A stretch of 64,000 nt of DNA from Calditrichia bacterium (GCA_020635015.1 JACKAP010000003.1:124001-188000), one strand, 5' to 3'. Shown: positions 26,968 to 36,864, counted from the stretch's first letter. Made by a program: numbers and translations. The notes: a model not told the origin generated them from the sequence alone.

Positions 26968-29900
26968 ATGGATTTTTGCAGGCAATTCGGCTCGATATTG
27001 TTTATAACCACCTTATTTTTCGTAAGTTACACCACCAGTTTGACCGCCCAGGTCCCGACCCAAAGGTCGGTTGCTTTTGAGGGTACCGGCGATTTTGTCA
27101 ACATGGGCTCCAACCCGTCGCTGGAAGTATCGCAGGCAATCACCATGGAAGCGTGGATTTATCCTTCCTGGGAGGGTGCCACCAGCTACGGCGGGATTAT
27201 CATCAACAAAGAGGGCGAATATGAGGTTGCCCGCTTTGCCGACGGCACCATCCGCTGGGCGTTTGCCAATACCACTCCGGGATGGGTTTGGACCAATACC
27301 GGCTATGTTGCGCCACTGGATGTGTGGACCCACATCGCAGTGGTTTACGAGGCTCCAATGGCAAAGACTTATGTAAATGGCAGCCTGGTGCATACAGCGG
27401 CTGTATCCGGCACAATCGGTGATTTTCACCCGATTTACAATGACTTACGTGTCGGAGGACGGCAGGAAGGGGTGCAGGACTTCGCTGGATCGATCGATGA
27501 AGTGCGCATCTGGAATATCCCCCGCACGGAAGCTCAGATCCTAAGCGCTTATCAAGATACCCTAACCGCTGCCTATTACACCACCGCCGACAGCGGCCTG
27601 ATCGGTTACTGGCGATTTGATGCGCTGGAAAACCTCGGCGGCATCGGTCTTAACGACGATGTGCGGGATTTTACGGCAAACGGCAACCATGGTGTTTTGG
27701 CAGGGAATACTTCTTTGTATACAGAGGGAGACCAGTACACAGATATTATCGCCTATTATCCGTTTAACGGCAACACGGATGACGAAAGCGGAAATGGCAA
27801 TCACGCAATAGCCTTCCTCGCAACACCGACCAGCGACCGCTTTGGGAACCCCAACCGGGCTTATCAATTTGATCTTGCAACTTCCATGGGGCTGACCGGC
27901 GGTTCTAAGGACCGCTATCCGTTTGCGGTGTCGGCCTGGTTTAAAACCGACCAGGGCGGCGGCAGCATTTTCTCTTTCCGCGAAATCCCGCAAAATACCG
28001 ATAGTTACAACTTGCAGCTGTTGCCCTCCGGGCAAGTTCAGTTTGCTTATGTAAACGGTCCCGGCGATAACGATGTGATTATTTCCAACCGCTCATTCAC
28101 AGATAACCGCTGGCACCATGTGGTGGCGGTGCAGGATGGGCCGCATACCGGAAAACTCTACCTGGATGGCCAACTGGAAGGGGTTGACGATGACAGCAGC
28201 GGCAGCTGGGTCAGCATCGACACGCCCCATTTGGTACGCCTGGGCCGCAATGCGGTTAGCCCGGGCAATGTTTTTTTAGGCAAGCTCGACGACATCCGCA
28301 CCTACGCCCGGGTGTTGAGTGAAGCAGAGATCGATGCGCTCTTCCGGGAAGGCGGCTGGGGCTACCGGCCGCTTGCGGCGGATGATGCGGTCTCGACCGC
28401 CAGGAATCAGGCGGTCGCCGTGCCGGTTCTGGCAAATGACTTCCATCCGGGAAATTCGCCGATGAGCGTCAGCGAGGTGTTTCCGGCGACCTTCGGCAGC
28501 GTGTCGATCGATCCGGGCGACAGCACCGTCACCTACATCCCGTTCAGCGAATTTAGCGGGCCGGATCAATTTGCCTATGCGGTGAGCGACACCTTTGGGG
28601 GGCTTGACACCGCCACCGTTTACGTGACCGTGTTGGATTTACCGCCGGTCGGCTCCGGCCTGGTGGCGTACTACCCGTTTAATGGCAATGCCGACGATGC
28701 CAGCGGCAACGGCAATGACGGCACCGTGCTGGGGCCAACCCTCACCAACGACGCCTTCGGCAATCCAGATCGCGCCTACAGTTTCGACGGCAGCAACGAC
28801 TACATTCGGATCGACAATTCCGCGACGCTCTACGATATCTCCGGCGAGTTCACCTTTGCCGCCTGGATCTATCCCCCGGCTTTGTTCGCCAATGAATGGG
28901 TGATCGTGATGGCCAAAGGGAGTTTGACCGTGAATTCATCCTACGCCATACTATACCGCGCGCAGGGAGGCAATATCGTCCCCTATCTCCGTTTCCTGGG
29001 CAGCGGCGGTCAATCTATCTCAATCCCGTTGACAACCGTGACCGGCGCATTGTCGTTAAATCAGTGGAATTTCATCACCTGGCGCTTTAATGCCGGTCTG
29101 GTGGAAATATTCCGCGACGGCAGCGAGATCGGCGAATACGATACCGGCATCCCAAGTCTGGCACAGAACACCCAGCCGCTTGACCTGGGGAGAGATTTGC
29201 CGGGTGCGATTGAATATTACAACGGCATCATGGATGAAGTTTACCTGTATAACCGCGCACTCAGCGACAGCGAAATTCAAGAGATCTACAGCTATACGCT
29301 TCAGGAAATCCACCGGGCAATTGCCAATGATGATCTGGGTACCACAACCTTGAATACCCCGATAACCCTGAACGTCCTGCGCAATGATTTCCATACTCAA
29401 AATGAACCGCTGAGCATCGCCGGTTTTACCCAGCCCTTCCACGGCAGCGTGGTGCCGGCCGGTGACAGCACCCTGCGTTATGTCCCCAACACCGGATTTA
29501 CCGGCAATGACGGGTTCGAGTACATCATCCGCGATCCGGAGGATAACCGCGATACCGCCGCGGTGGGTATTTCCGTGACCCCGGCGCAGGCCGATCTGAC
29601 GGTCTCGGCGGTGCAGATCCCGGCGGCGGTTTATTCCGGCCAGAGCTTCGCCGTCAGTTGGACGGTGACCAACCAGGGCAGTCAGGGCACTAATGTGCCG
29701 GAATGGTTCGACCGGGTCTACCTCTCGGAAAGCCCGCTGTTCGTGCCCCAGCAGGCGGTGCTGTTAGGGGAATTCCCGAATTTCTCCTTCCTGCTGCCGG
29801 GTGAAGGCTACCAGACCGAGCGAAGCTTCATCATGCCCCAGGGCCGGGAGGGCACGCACTACATCTTTGTGCAAACCGACGCCCGGGGGCAATTGCCGGA

Positions 29901-32900
29901 AATCGACGAGACCAACAACCGCCGGCGCTCTCCCACCCCGATCGCCGTCAGCCTGCCGGATCTGCCGGACCTGCAGGTGAGCGCGGTGACTCTGCAGCCC
30001 ACCCAGCCCAATGCCGGCGGCAGCGTCACCCTGGAGTGGACCGTCACCAACCTGGGGGACGGCATTACCGTGCCGGGGCAGTGGTTCGACACCGCCTTCT
30101 TCTCCCGCGACAGTGTGCTCGACTTTTTTTTTCCGGTCTCGCCGCCCAACACAATCGTCTATACCGATCCGGAAGCAGGAAGGGCGGCTCGCAGCGGACC
30201 GCTGAATCCCCAGGAAAGCTACACAGCTTCGATCCCGTTCACTCTGCCCCATGATATCGAAAGCGGCGATACGGTGTATTTCTTTGTCCATGCTGATTAT
30301 GACGCGCCGACACCCGGGGGAAAGGGCGCGGAGCGGGGGGCGGTGTATGAGCATACAGCCGATTTCAATAACATCACCCGGCTGGCGGTCCCGCTGCTGG
30401 GCACCCCGCCGGATCTGGAAGTGACCGACATCAGCGGCTATCCTGCCACCGGCAGCGTGGCGGAGAACGTGCCGATCTCCTTCACCGTGACCAACAACGG
30501 TCTCGGCGATACCTACGAAACCAACTGGATCGACCGGGTCTACATCTCGCAGAGCAATGTATTCGACCCCGATTCGGCGATCGCCGTGGGCACCTTCGGC
30601 CACACCGGCGCCCTGGCCCGCTTCGCCAGCTACACCGTATCCAATACGGTGACGCTGCCGGGCAATCGCAGCGGCCAGTACTATTTCCATGTGGTCACCG
30701 ATCTCAACAACGATGTCTTCGAGGGCAGCGGCCAGGAGGGCAACAACCAGGCCGCCGGTGCCACGCCGGTCGATATCCTCCATCCCGACCTGGCGGTCAG
30801 CAACGTCACCGCGCCAACGACGGCAACCACCGGTCAAATGGTCAGCCTCTCCTGGACGGTGGAGAATGCCGGCAGCGGCACGGCATTCCAGCGCCCCTGG
30901 GCGGACCGGGTTTACCTCTCTCACACCCCCCAGTTTAACCCTGATTCTGCCGCAGTGCTGGGCAGCTTCAGCCACAACCAGCCTCTGGCGCCGGGGAACA
31001 GCTACGGCGGCCAGGGCATGGTGCAGATCCCGTCCGGTTTCAGCGGGACGAACTGGATCTTTGTGGAATCCGATTGGCAGAACGTGGTGTACGAAGACAC
31101 CACCAACGCCAACAACCGGCGCCGCGCCCCCGGCAGCACCGCAATTTTGTATCCCGACCTGGAAGTAACCGAGGTGGTAATCCCTGACACCGGCAGTTCC
31201 GGCAAGGCCTTTGCCGTGCAATGGTCGGTACGCAACAGCGGCAGTGGAGCGGTGCTGGGCAGCAGTTGGCGTGACGATCTCTATGTTTCCCACCTGCCGG
31301 CGTTCGATCCGGACAGCGCGCTGCTGGTAGGCAGCAAACCGCGCAGCTTCGACCTGCCCCCTGATTCGGTCTATGTTGCCGAAGCCTCCGTCACCCTGCC
31401 CAACGGCATTCAAGGCGATTATTACCTGTTTGCGATCGCCGACGGCGGCAATACGATCTTTGAGCACGACCAGGAAGGCAACAATCGCCTGCGCAGCAGC
31501 GGCGCGGCGCAGATCCAGCTCAGTCCCTGGGCGGATTTGATCGTGACAAACGTTGACATTCCCGACTCCGCCAATGTCGGCCAACAGCTTCGTCTCACCT
31601 ACACGGTGCAGAATGATGGGGCGGTGAAGACCCGCAGCAGCGTTTGGCAGGACCGGATCTACGTTTCAGAGCATCCCGCCTGGGACAGCAGCGCCACCCT
31701 GCTGCGCACCCTGACCCATGACGGGTGGCTGGCGGTCGGCGCAAATTACACTGAGACCACGCTGCTGTTCCTGAATGCCGGTTTTGCCGGCGCCCGCTAT
31801 TTTCACGTCATCGCCAACGCCGACGGCGCGGAGTACGAGCATCCCCCGGCGAACGCCAACAACCGCGGCAGCAGCGACTCGCTGCAGATCGGCGCCTATC
31901 CCCCGGTGGATCTTGCCGCCACTATCCTGGCGGCGCCGGACAGCGCTGCATCCGGCGCAACCGTCACCCTGCGCTGGCGGGTGGATAACTTGGGACTGGC
32001 CTCGACCCTCTCGCCCAGTTGGCGGGACGGCGCCTATCTCTCGCCGGATACGTTGCTTGATCCGGCGGTTGACATCCGGATCGGGATCTTTCCCCACACC
32101 GGCACCCTGGCGCCGGGGCAAAATTATGTGCAAAATCGCAGTATCATCCTGCCCCAGGGAATTGCCGGCGATTATTATTTGATTATCCGCCCGAATATCG
32201 ACGGGACCATCAACGACAGCAATCCGGGCAACGATCTGGCCATCACCGCGTCCCCCATTCCCATCAGCTTAAGCCCGCCGGTTGATCTGGCGCCGCTTGC
32301 GCTGAATGCCCCGGGCAGCGGGATCGCCGGCCAGCCGCTGCAAATCATCACCGAAGTGATCAACAATGGTCCCGGTATTATCCAGAACCGGCAGTGGAAT
32401 GACGCGATGTATCTCTCGGCGGACGCCGCCATCAGCCCGGACGACCGCTTCCTGGGATTTGTTACCCGCTCCCAGACCCTGGCCTCCCAGGCGCTGTACC
32501 GCGATACGGTCTTTTACGATCTGCCCAACTACATCTCCGGCAACTATTACCTGCTTTTCAAGACCGATTCCCAGGACCGGGTCTACGAGCATCAGGCGGA
32601 AGGCAACAACCTGGCAAGCCTGCCGCTCTTCGTCACCTTGCCCCCGCCAGCGGATTTGATCGTCAGCGGGATCACAGTGCCGGACAGCGCGCTGAGCGGC
32701 GATAGCGTCACCTTTAGCTGGACCATCCGCAATATCGGGGACAATCCGGCCGTCGGCTGGCTGACCGATGCGGTGTATGTCTCTGCCGATACCGCCTGGC
32801 AGATCAGCGATCCCCTGGCCGGCACCGACTACCGCTACATCGACCTGGCGCCGGGGGCCGTGCAGCAGCGCAGCCTGCGGGTGCGGCTGAGCGAGGTGGT

Positions 32901-35811
32901 GCAGGCCGACTCGCTCGGCAATCTGCTCAATCCCCTGCCCGGGGTGGTGCCGGGAAATTATGTCGCCATTGTGCGCACCGACATCCGCAACAACATCCGG
33001 GAATACAATCTGGCCAACAACCGCCGCACCTCCGATGACTCGCTGACGGTTGACGTGCCCCGGCTGGCGCTGGGGACGGCGGATACCACCACCATCCGCG
33101 AAGAACAGATACTTTATTATCGGGTGGATGTCGAGGAAAATCTCGATCTGCGCATTACCCTCAACGGCGATTCCCTCAATGCGGCGAATGAGATTTATGT
33201 TGCCTACAACCGTGTGCCGACGTTAACGGATTATGATTTTGTGGGGAATGTGCCGTTTTCTGCAAATCAATCGTTTTTGATTCCCGGAACTCAAACAGCT
33301 TCATATTACCTGGCGATAATAGCGAGAAATCAATCGCTAATTTCCCAGGAAGTAAGCGTACTCGCGGAAGCTTTACCTTTTTCAATTACGGGTATATTTC
33401 CAAGTTATGGCGGGGCCAATGGTAGAGTAACCTCAACCATTAACGGTGCGGGTTTCTCCGATTCAACACAAGTGTATCTAAAAATATCAGGTGATTCTTT
33501 ACTTCCCAGTATCTATACAGAATGGAAGAGCCGGAGTGAAATGACCGCGAGATGGAATCTAACCGGAATCGATGTCGGCGCATATGATGTGGTTGTTAGT
33601 AATAGTGATACTGTCTCGGTTGTATTAACCAATGGATTTAATGTTCAGTCGCCTGATTCTATTCAATTGAAAACAACATTAATTGGACCTCAAGCAAGCA
33701 GGTTAGGAAGCGATGTGGCTTATACGGTAACGGTTGAAAACATTGGTAATATGGATGTCGAAATAACAGAAATCGTCGTCATATTTCCTTCAAACCAAAC
33801 CGTCGAAATTGTATCTGATGATTTGCTGGGCAAGCCGATTCCTGCAGAAATTGCCAATAACCCGGATCTGCCTGGTATGGGCGTCAGTTTGGGAAATGGA
33901 TATGCCATTTTACCTGCTCTTGCAAGGGATGTTTCTCCCGGTCAAAGATTAGAAGCAACGGTTATTTTTCGGAATTTGTCGCCAGTAGAGGCGAGTCAGA
34001 TGCCGGTCTATGTTACCGCAACTCCTTACTCAAGAGATGATTTCTTGTTCAGAGAACTGGCATTCATCCTGGAAGTTCGTGACTATATTTTGAGCCTGGA
34101 TCCATCCTCGGTACCACAGGAAATAATTGACTATTTTAGCCTGCCTGAAGGCGCGGTTGACTATCTTGATTATATCAAAAGTACCAAATTCTTCACCGAA
34201 GAGAGTTTGGATGGCCCCACGCTGCCGCTGGTTTATTCACCTTTGGAAAATATACTTTTAACGAATAATCTCATTATGAACTCGGTGCCGCTTTGTGAAG
34301 CAATTATCGGAGGAGTTGCATGGTTGGCTGGTCTGGCTGTAACGGTTGCTTCTGCTGCGTATATTACCTCAGGCACTTCTGCAGCTATTGTTGCGGGGAG
34401 TTTTTTCTTGTCACTATATACTGGTGGCAGGTACCTTTGTCAATTTTCAAGTACGTGCACAAAAGTAGTTTTAGAAGACAATAACCTTGAAAATTGGTTT
34501 GACCTCGCAGATTTAATAGGCCCTGGTGCCAGTTTGCTGGATGCGGGTCTAAACGGATCGCTCGCCGCATTGAGATTGGCAAATATTGGCGGTTTGATTT
34601 ATTTTGTTGGCGCCGGTTCAGAAATTATATGCAATATTCTGCGAGCCGCCTTCGACCCCAATGATATCACCGGTCCCGCCGGCTTTGGCGACGAGCACTG
34701 GGTCGCCCGCTCTCAGACGTTGCCCTACACCATCCGCTTCGAGAATGACTCTACCCTGGCGACTGCCCCGGCGCTGGCGGTGAACATTACCCAGCCGTTG
34801 GACAGCACCATCGATGCGCGCAGCTTCCGTCTGGGCAGCTTCGGGTTCGGCGATTTTATCTTCACTCCGCCAGCGAACAGCGCTTATTATACCGAGCGGC
34901 TGGATGTGGTCGATTCTCTGGGGGTTTTCGTGGATGTCACCGCCGGGATCAATCTGAATACCGGCACCATCTTCTGGAATTTCACCTCGATCGATCCGGT
35001 GACCGGCCAGGCGCCTACCAGTCCCTTTGCCGGCTTCCTGCCGGTGAATGACGCCTCCGGGCGCGGCGAGGGCTTTGTCAGCTACACCGTTACGCCGCAT
35101 CCCGCCGCCCAATCTGGCGACATCATCAACGCTGCGGCGGAGATCGTCTTCGATGTCAATGAGCCGATCGTCACCGAACCGATCTTCCACACCATCGACG
35201 CCGGTGCGCCGCTCAGCGCGGTGGACTCGCTGCCGGCGCAGATCGTCACCCCCTCCTTCGAGGTGAGCTGGTCCGGCCAGGACGACAGCCCTGGCTCCGG
35301 CCTGTCCCGCTATGATGTCTATGTGGCGCAAGACAGCAGCGCCTTCGAACTGTGGCTGAGCGATACCACGGTTACGGCTGAAATTTATCGAGGGGAACTG
35401 GGCCACACTTATCGCTTCTACAGCATCGCAGAAGATTACACCGGCAATATCGAGGCTCTGGATCCTGCCACGATCATCACCACCCGGGTGGATACCAGTA
35501 CCGTTGGCATCAAAGACGAGATCGCCCTGCCAATGTCGTTTGCCTTGCATCAGAATTATCCCAACCCTTTCAATCCCTCCACCACCATCCGCTACGACCT
35601 TCCTAAGGTCAGCCGGGTCAAGCTGGTGATCTACAATGTGCTCGGCCAGAAAGTGCGCACCCTGGTCAACGAGCGTCAGGAGCCGGGCTTCAAGGCGGTG
35701 CTCTGGGACGGCCGCGGTGACGGAGGGATGCCGCTGGCCACCGGGGTGTATTTCTACCGGATGCAGGCGGAGAAATTTGTCAAGGTGCGGAAGCTGCTGC
35801 TGTTGAAATAG
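26968..35811 (+). CDS. Giant secreted multidomain protein: LamG, cadherin/Ig-like, nine CARDB repeats, T9SS sorting domain
   Basis: 2947 residues from ATG 26968 (AGGAG 26957-26961), with a signal peptide ending near SLTAQ. In order: LamG-like (about 30-190), LamG-like (260-455), cadherin/Ig-like (468-558), LamG-like (566-775), a second cadherin/Ig-like (782-870), nine CARDB-type repeats of 120-135 residues (874-2030; each opens with (P/A/V)DL and has a W.D..Y.S motif), a pre-peptidase-like and TIG-like part (about 2035-2228), a hydrophobic segment (2437-2488), a domain opening DPNDITGP (2555-2742), an FN3-like part (2758-2842), and a type A sorting domain (NYPNPFNPS, IYNVLGQKVRTL, GVYFYRMQAEK). 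Probably a surface-anchored adhesin or glycan-binding protein. Residues about 2095-2560 are encoded by clearly lower-GC DNA than either side. Confidence 0.87.
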   Translation: MDFCRQFGSILFITTLFFVSYTTSLTAQVPTQRSVAFEGTGDFVNMGSNPSLEVSQAITMEAWIYPSWEGATSYGGIIINKEGEYEVARFADGTIRWAFANTTPGWVWTNTGYVAPLDVWTHIAVVYEAPMAKTYVNGSLVHTAAVSGTIGDFHPIYNDLRVGGRQEGVQDFAGSIDEVRIWNIPRTEAQILSAYQDTLTAAYYTTADSGLIGYWRFDALENLGGIGLNDDVRDFTANGNHGVLAGNTSLYTEGDQYTDIIAYYPFNGNTDDESGNGNHAIAFLATPTSDRFGNPNRAYQFDLATSMGLTGGSKDRYPFAVSAWFKTDQGGGSIFSFREIPQNTDSYNLQLLPSGQVQFAYVNGPGDNDVIISNRSFTDNRWHHVVAVQDGPHTGKLYLDGQLEGVDDDSSGSWVSIDTPHLVRLGRNAVSPGNVFLGKLDDIRTYARVLSEAEIDALFREGGWGYRPLAADDAVSTARNQAVAVPVLANDFHPGNSPMSVSEVFPATFGSVSIDPGDSTVTYIPFSEFSGPDQFAYAVSDTFGGLDTATVYVTVLDLPPVGSGLVAYYPFNGNADDASGNGNDGTVLGPTLTNDAFGNPDRAYSFDGSNDYIRIDNSATLYDISGEFTFAAWIYPPALFANEWVIVMAKGSLTVNSSYAILYRAQGGNIVPYLRFLGSGGQSISIPLTTVTGALSLNQWNFITWRFNAGLVEIFRDGSEIGEYDTGIPSLAQNTQPLDLGRDLPGAIEYYNGIMDEVYLYNRALSDSEIQEIYSYTLQEIHRAIANDDLGTTTLNTPITLNVLRNDFHTQNEPLSIAGFTQPFHGSVVPAGDSTLRYVPNTGFTGNDGFEYIIRDPEDNRDTAAVGISVTPAQADLTVSAVQIPAAVYSGQSFAVSWTVTNQGSQGTNVPEWFDRVYLSESPLFVPQQAVLLGEFPNFSFLLPGEGYQTERSFIMPQGREGTHYIFVQTDARGQLPEIDETNNRRRSPTPIAVSLPDLPDLQVSAVTLQPTQPNAGGSVTLEWTVTNLGDGITVPGQWFDTAFFSRDSVLDFFFPVSPPNTIVYTDPEAGRAARSGPLNPQESYTASIPFTLPHDIESGDTVYFFVHADYDAPTPGGKGAERGAVYEHTADFNNITRLAVPLLGTPPDLEVTDISGYPATGSVAENVPISFTVTNNGLGDTYETNWIDRVYISQSNVFDPDSAIAVGTFGHTGALARFASYTVSNTVTLPGNRSGQYYFHVVTDLNNDVFEGSGQEGNNQAAGATPVDILHPDLAVSNVTAPTTATTGQMVSLSWTVENAGSGTAFQRPWADRVYLSHTPQFNPDSAAVLGSFSHNQPLAPGNSYGGQGMVQIPSGFSGTNWIFVESDWQNVVYEDTTNANNRRRAPGSTAILYPDLEVTEVVIPDTGSSGKAFAVQWSVRNSGSGAVLGSSWRDDLYVSHLPAFDPDSALLVGSKPRSFDLPPDSVYVAEASVTLPNGIQGDYYLFAIADGGNTIFEHDQEGNNRLRSSGAAQIQLSPWADLIVTNVDIPDSANVGQQLRLTYTVQNDGAVKTRSSVWQDRIYVSEHPAWDSSATLLRTLTHDGWLAVGANYTETTLLFLNAGFAGARYFHVIANADGAEYEHPPANANNRGSSDSLQIGAYPPVDLAATILAAPDSAASGATVTLRWRVDNLGLASTLSPSWRDGAYLSPDTLLDPAVDIRIGIFPHTGTLAPGQNYVQNRSIILPQGIAGDYYLIIRPNIDGTINDSNPGNDLAITASPIPISLSPPVDLAPLALNAPGSGIAGQPLQIITEVINNGPGIIQNRQWNDAMYLSADAAISPDDRFLGFVTRSQTLASQALYRDTVFYDLPNYISGNYYLLFKTDSQDRVYEHQAEGNNLASLPLFVTLPPPADLIVSGITVPDSALSGDSVTFSWTIRNIGDNPAVGWLTDAVYVSADTAWQISDPLAGTDYRYIDLAPGAVQQRSLRVRLSEVVQADSLGNLLNPLPGVVPGNYVAIVRTDIRNNIREYNLANNRRTSDDSLTVDVPRLALGTADTTTIREEQILYYRVDVEENLDLRITLNGDSLNAANEIYVAYNRVPTLTDYDFVGNVPFSANQSFLIPGTQTASYYLAIIARNQSLISQEVSVLAEALPFSITGIFPSYGGANGRVTSTINGAGFSDSTQVYLKISGDSLLPSIYTEWKSRSEMTARWNLTGIDVGAYDVVVSNSDTVSVVLTNGFNVQSPDSIQLKTTLIGPQASRLGSDVAYTVTVENIGNMDVEITEIVVIFPSNQTVEIVSDDLLGKPIPAEIANNPDLPGMGVSLGNGYAILPALARDVSPGQRLEATVIFRNLSPVEASQMPVYVTATPYSRDDFLFRELAFILEVRDYILSLDPSSVPQEIIDYFSLPEGAVDYLDYIKSTKFFTEESLDGPTLPLVYSPLENILLTNNLIMNSVPLCEAIIGGVAWLAGLAVTVASAAYITSGTSAAIVAGSFFLSLYTGGRYLCQFSSTCTKVVLEDNNLENWFDLADLIGPGASLLDAGLNGSLAALRLANIGGLIYFVGAGSEIICNILRAAFDPNDITGPAGFGDEHWVARSQTLPYTIRFENDSTLATAPALAVNITQPLDSTIDARSFRLGSFGFGDFIFTPPANSAYYTERLDVVDSLGVFVDVTAGINLNTGTIFWNFTSIDPVTGQAPTSPFAGFLPVNDASGRGEGFVSYTVTPHPAAQSGDIINAAAEIVFDVNEPIVTEPIFHTIDAGAPLSAVDSLPAQIVTPSFEVSWSGQDDSPGSGLSRYDVYVAQDSSAFELWLSDTTVTAEIYRGELGHTYRFYSIAEDYTGNIEALDPATIITTRVDTSTVGIKDEIALPMSFALHQNYPNPFNPSTTIRYDLPKVSRVKLVIYNVLGQKVRTLVNERQEPGFKAVLWDGRGDGGMPLATGVYFYRMQAEKFVKVRKLLLLK

Positions 35812-35815
35812 TATG

Positions 35816-35839
35816 GTATGCCCCGTAGTTGGGTCATAC
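35816..35839 (-). terminator. Hairpin with CCCAACTACGGG loop, after the ytxH-like gene
   Basis: GTATG-CCC (35816-35823) pairs with GGG-T-CATAC (35831-35839) with one bulged base. Read on the minus strand it follows the ytxH-like gene and ends in ...CATACCATACTATTT, matching the 3' arms of the hairpins at 7333-7375 and 61588-61630. It may also act on the giant gene ending at 35811. Confidence 0.55.
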
Positions 35840-35845
35840 ATCTGA

Positions 35846-36163
35846 TTAACCGGTCAGCTTGCTCTTTCCAGTTTCGATCAGCCCGGCGGTTTTTTCCTTA
35901 ATGTTGCGCAGGGCGGCTTCCGCGTCGCGGCGGGCAGTCTCGAACCTGCTGGCCGCCTCATCCAACACTTCCGCAGTTTTCTCCTGTGCTTCCATCAGCT
36001 TAGCCTCCGCGTCGTTTCGCAGATGCACCGATTTGTTGTAGATCTCCCGGCGGGTCCGTTTGCCGGACTTTGGGGCGTACAAAATGCCGATCACAGTGCC
36101 GATGATGCCTCCGATTAGGAGCCCCTTGGTAAATTCAACTGCGCCATTGGTTTGCTCTGACAT
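35846..36163 (-). CDS. YtxH-like small membrane-anchored protein
   Basis: 105 residues. The N-terminal part has one glycine-rich membrane segment (FTKGLLIGGIIGTVIGILYAPKSGKRTR) typical of YtxH/gas-vesicle-like small proteins, followed by a charged amphipathic helix of about 70 residues (EAKLMEAQEKTAEVLDEAA, FETARRDAEAALRNI) likely to form a coiled coil. GAGG lies upstream of the ATG. Members of this family are often stress-induced; no function can be assigned. It stands alone on the minus strand, tail to tail with the giant gene. Confidence 0.8.
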   Translation of the reverse strand: MSEQTNGAVEFTKGLLIGGIIGTVIGILYAPKSGKRTRREIYNKSVHLRNDAEAKLMEAQEKTAEVLDEAASRFETARRDAEAALRNIKEKTAGLIETGKSKLTG

Positions 36164-36431
36164 AACGACCTCTTCGCTTAGTTTAAACGGTTGACGTATG
36201 GCTTAGGTTATTTAATTTGACAATTGTGTTATCAGCAAAGACTGTGCCAAGGCGAATTAAGAAAGATTTAAGACATTTACTTTAAAATCAATTTTTTAAT
36301 AAAAATCCCACTGAATATCAATACAGACGGGGGGTTCCATATGTGCACGGTTATCCGATGCCTGCTATTCTCGAACCAATATCAGGCAATTATTGTTCCG
36401 ATGACCTTGCTGACCGGGCAACGTCGCTCTA
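36164..36431. other. Gap without a gene between the ytxH-like gene and the tRNA hairpin
   Basis: AT-rich near 36270-36310. A short frame crosses it on the plus strand but runs into the tRNA gene and has no family features. I see nothing else certain; the ytxH promoter probably lies at about 36190-36250 (TTGTCA on the minus strand at about 36217-36222, with a weak -10). Confidence 0.4.
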
Positions 36432-36484
36432 AACCAGGAAGCCCCCGAAACAAGTGTCTTTCTTGTTTCGGGGGCTTCCTGGTT
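36432..36484 (-). terminator. Perfect 23-bp hairpin just downstream of tRNA-Asn
   Basis: Arms 36432-36454 and 36462-36484 are exact reverse complements (AACCAGGAAGCCCCCGAAAC...), with a 7-base loop. It begins 7 bases after the tRNA 3' end, and on the minus strand it is followed by TTTAG. Probably the tRNA terminator, though the stem is unusually long and the T-run short. Confidence 0.7.
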
Positions 36485-36491
36485 AGATTCG

Positions 36492-36563
36492 CTCCGGAGG
36501 AGGGATTTGAACCCCCGACCTAGTGGTTAACAGCCACCCGCTCTACCGCTGAGCTACTCCGGA
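36492..36563 (-). tRNA. trnN: tRNA-Asn (anticodon GTT)
   Basis: Cloverleaf readable on the minus strand: 7-bp acceptor stem TCCGGAG/CTCCGGA, D arm GCTC...GAGC, anticodon stem GGTGG/CCACT with loop CTGTTAA giving anticodon GTT, T arm GGGGG-TTCAAAT-CCCTC, discriminator G. The total is 72 bases; the 3' CCA is not encoded (CGA follows). Confidence 0.95.
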
Positions 36564-36598
36564 GTATGTAAAAGACCAATCCTCAAATGACGGCGTCA

Positions 36599-36627
36599 AA
36601 TATGGGATGTTTCGAGGCGATAGTCAA
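36599..36627 (-). promoter_or_regulatory. Candidate promoter of tRNA-Asn
   Basis: On the minus strand TTGACT (36627-36622), a spacer of exactly 17 bases, then CATATT (36604-36599), followed by a GC-rich discriminator (TGACGCCG). This is about 36 bases upstream of the tRNA 5' end. Confidence 0.6.
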
Positions 36628-36648
36628 CAAAAAAAATTTTCTTTTTTG

Positions 36649-36699
36649 GGGTATAAGCTGAAACGGCGCTAAACTGCAGCGCCGTTTCAGCTTATACCC
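36649..36699. repeat. Perfect 21-bp palindromic hairpin between the CBM48 gene and the tRNA
   Basis: Arms 36649-36669 and 36679-36699 (GGGTATAAGCTGAAACGGCG... and complement) with a 9-base loop. On the minus strand it is followed by a T/A-rich run (AAAAAAG...TTTTTTTTG after the arm). It may be a second terminator for the CBM48 gene or an insulator before the tRNA promoter. Confidence 0.75.
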
Positions 36700-36807
36700 T
36701 TTGAAAAGCCCCGGGGATTATCAAAGGCATTGTTTACGGCGAAGCACAATGACCGCCGAAGGCGCAATGACGCGCAGCCAATGACGGGCGAAGCCCCAAT
36801 AACAGCA

Positions 36808-36841
36808 AATCCGGCAATCCTTGAATCAGGATTGCCGGATT
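36808..36841 (-). terminator. Hairpin downstream of the CBM48 gene
   Basis: Perfect 14-base arms 36808-36821 and 36828-36841 (AATCCGGCAATCCT and complement) with a 6-base loop, 23 bases after the stop at 36865. The stretch below it (36738-36800) is several imperfect tandem CAATGACGGGCGAAG-like words. Confidence 0.7.
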
Positions 36842-36864
36842 GCCGTTACAGTGCTGAGAATAAA

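Noticed and set aside
36341..36523. Small plus-strand open frame of 60 codons
   Set aside because: It runs through the 23-bp hairpin and into the tRNA-Asn gene; no ribosome site of note.
36432..36563. tRNA-Asn as an integration site with att repeats
   Set aside because: No integrase and no direct repeat of the tRNA 3' end found in the window; the structure nearby is a hairpin, not an att site.
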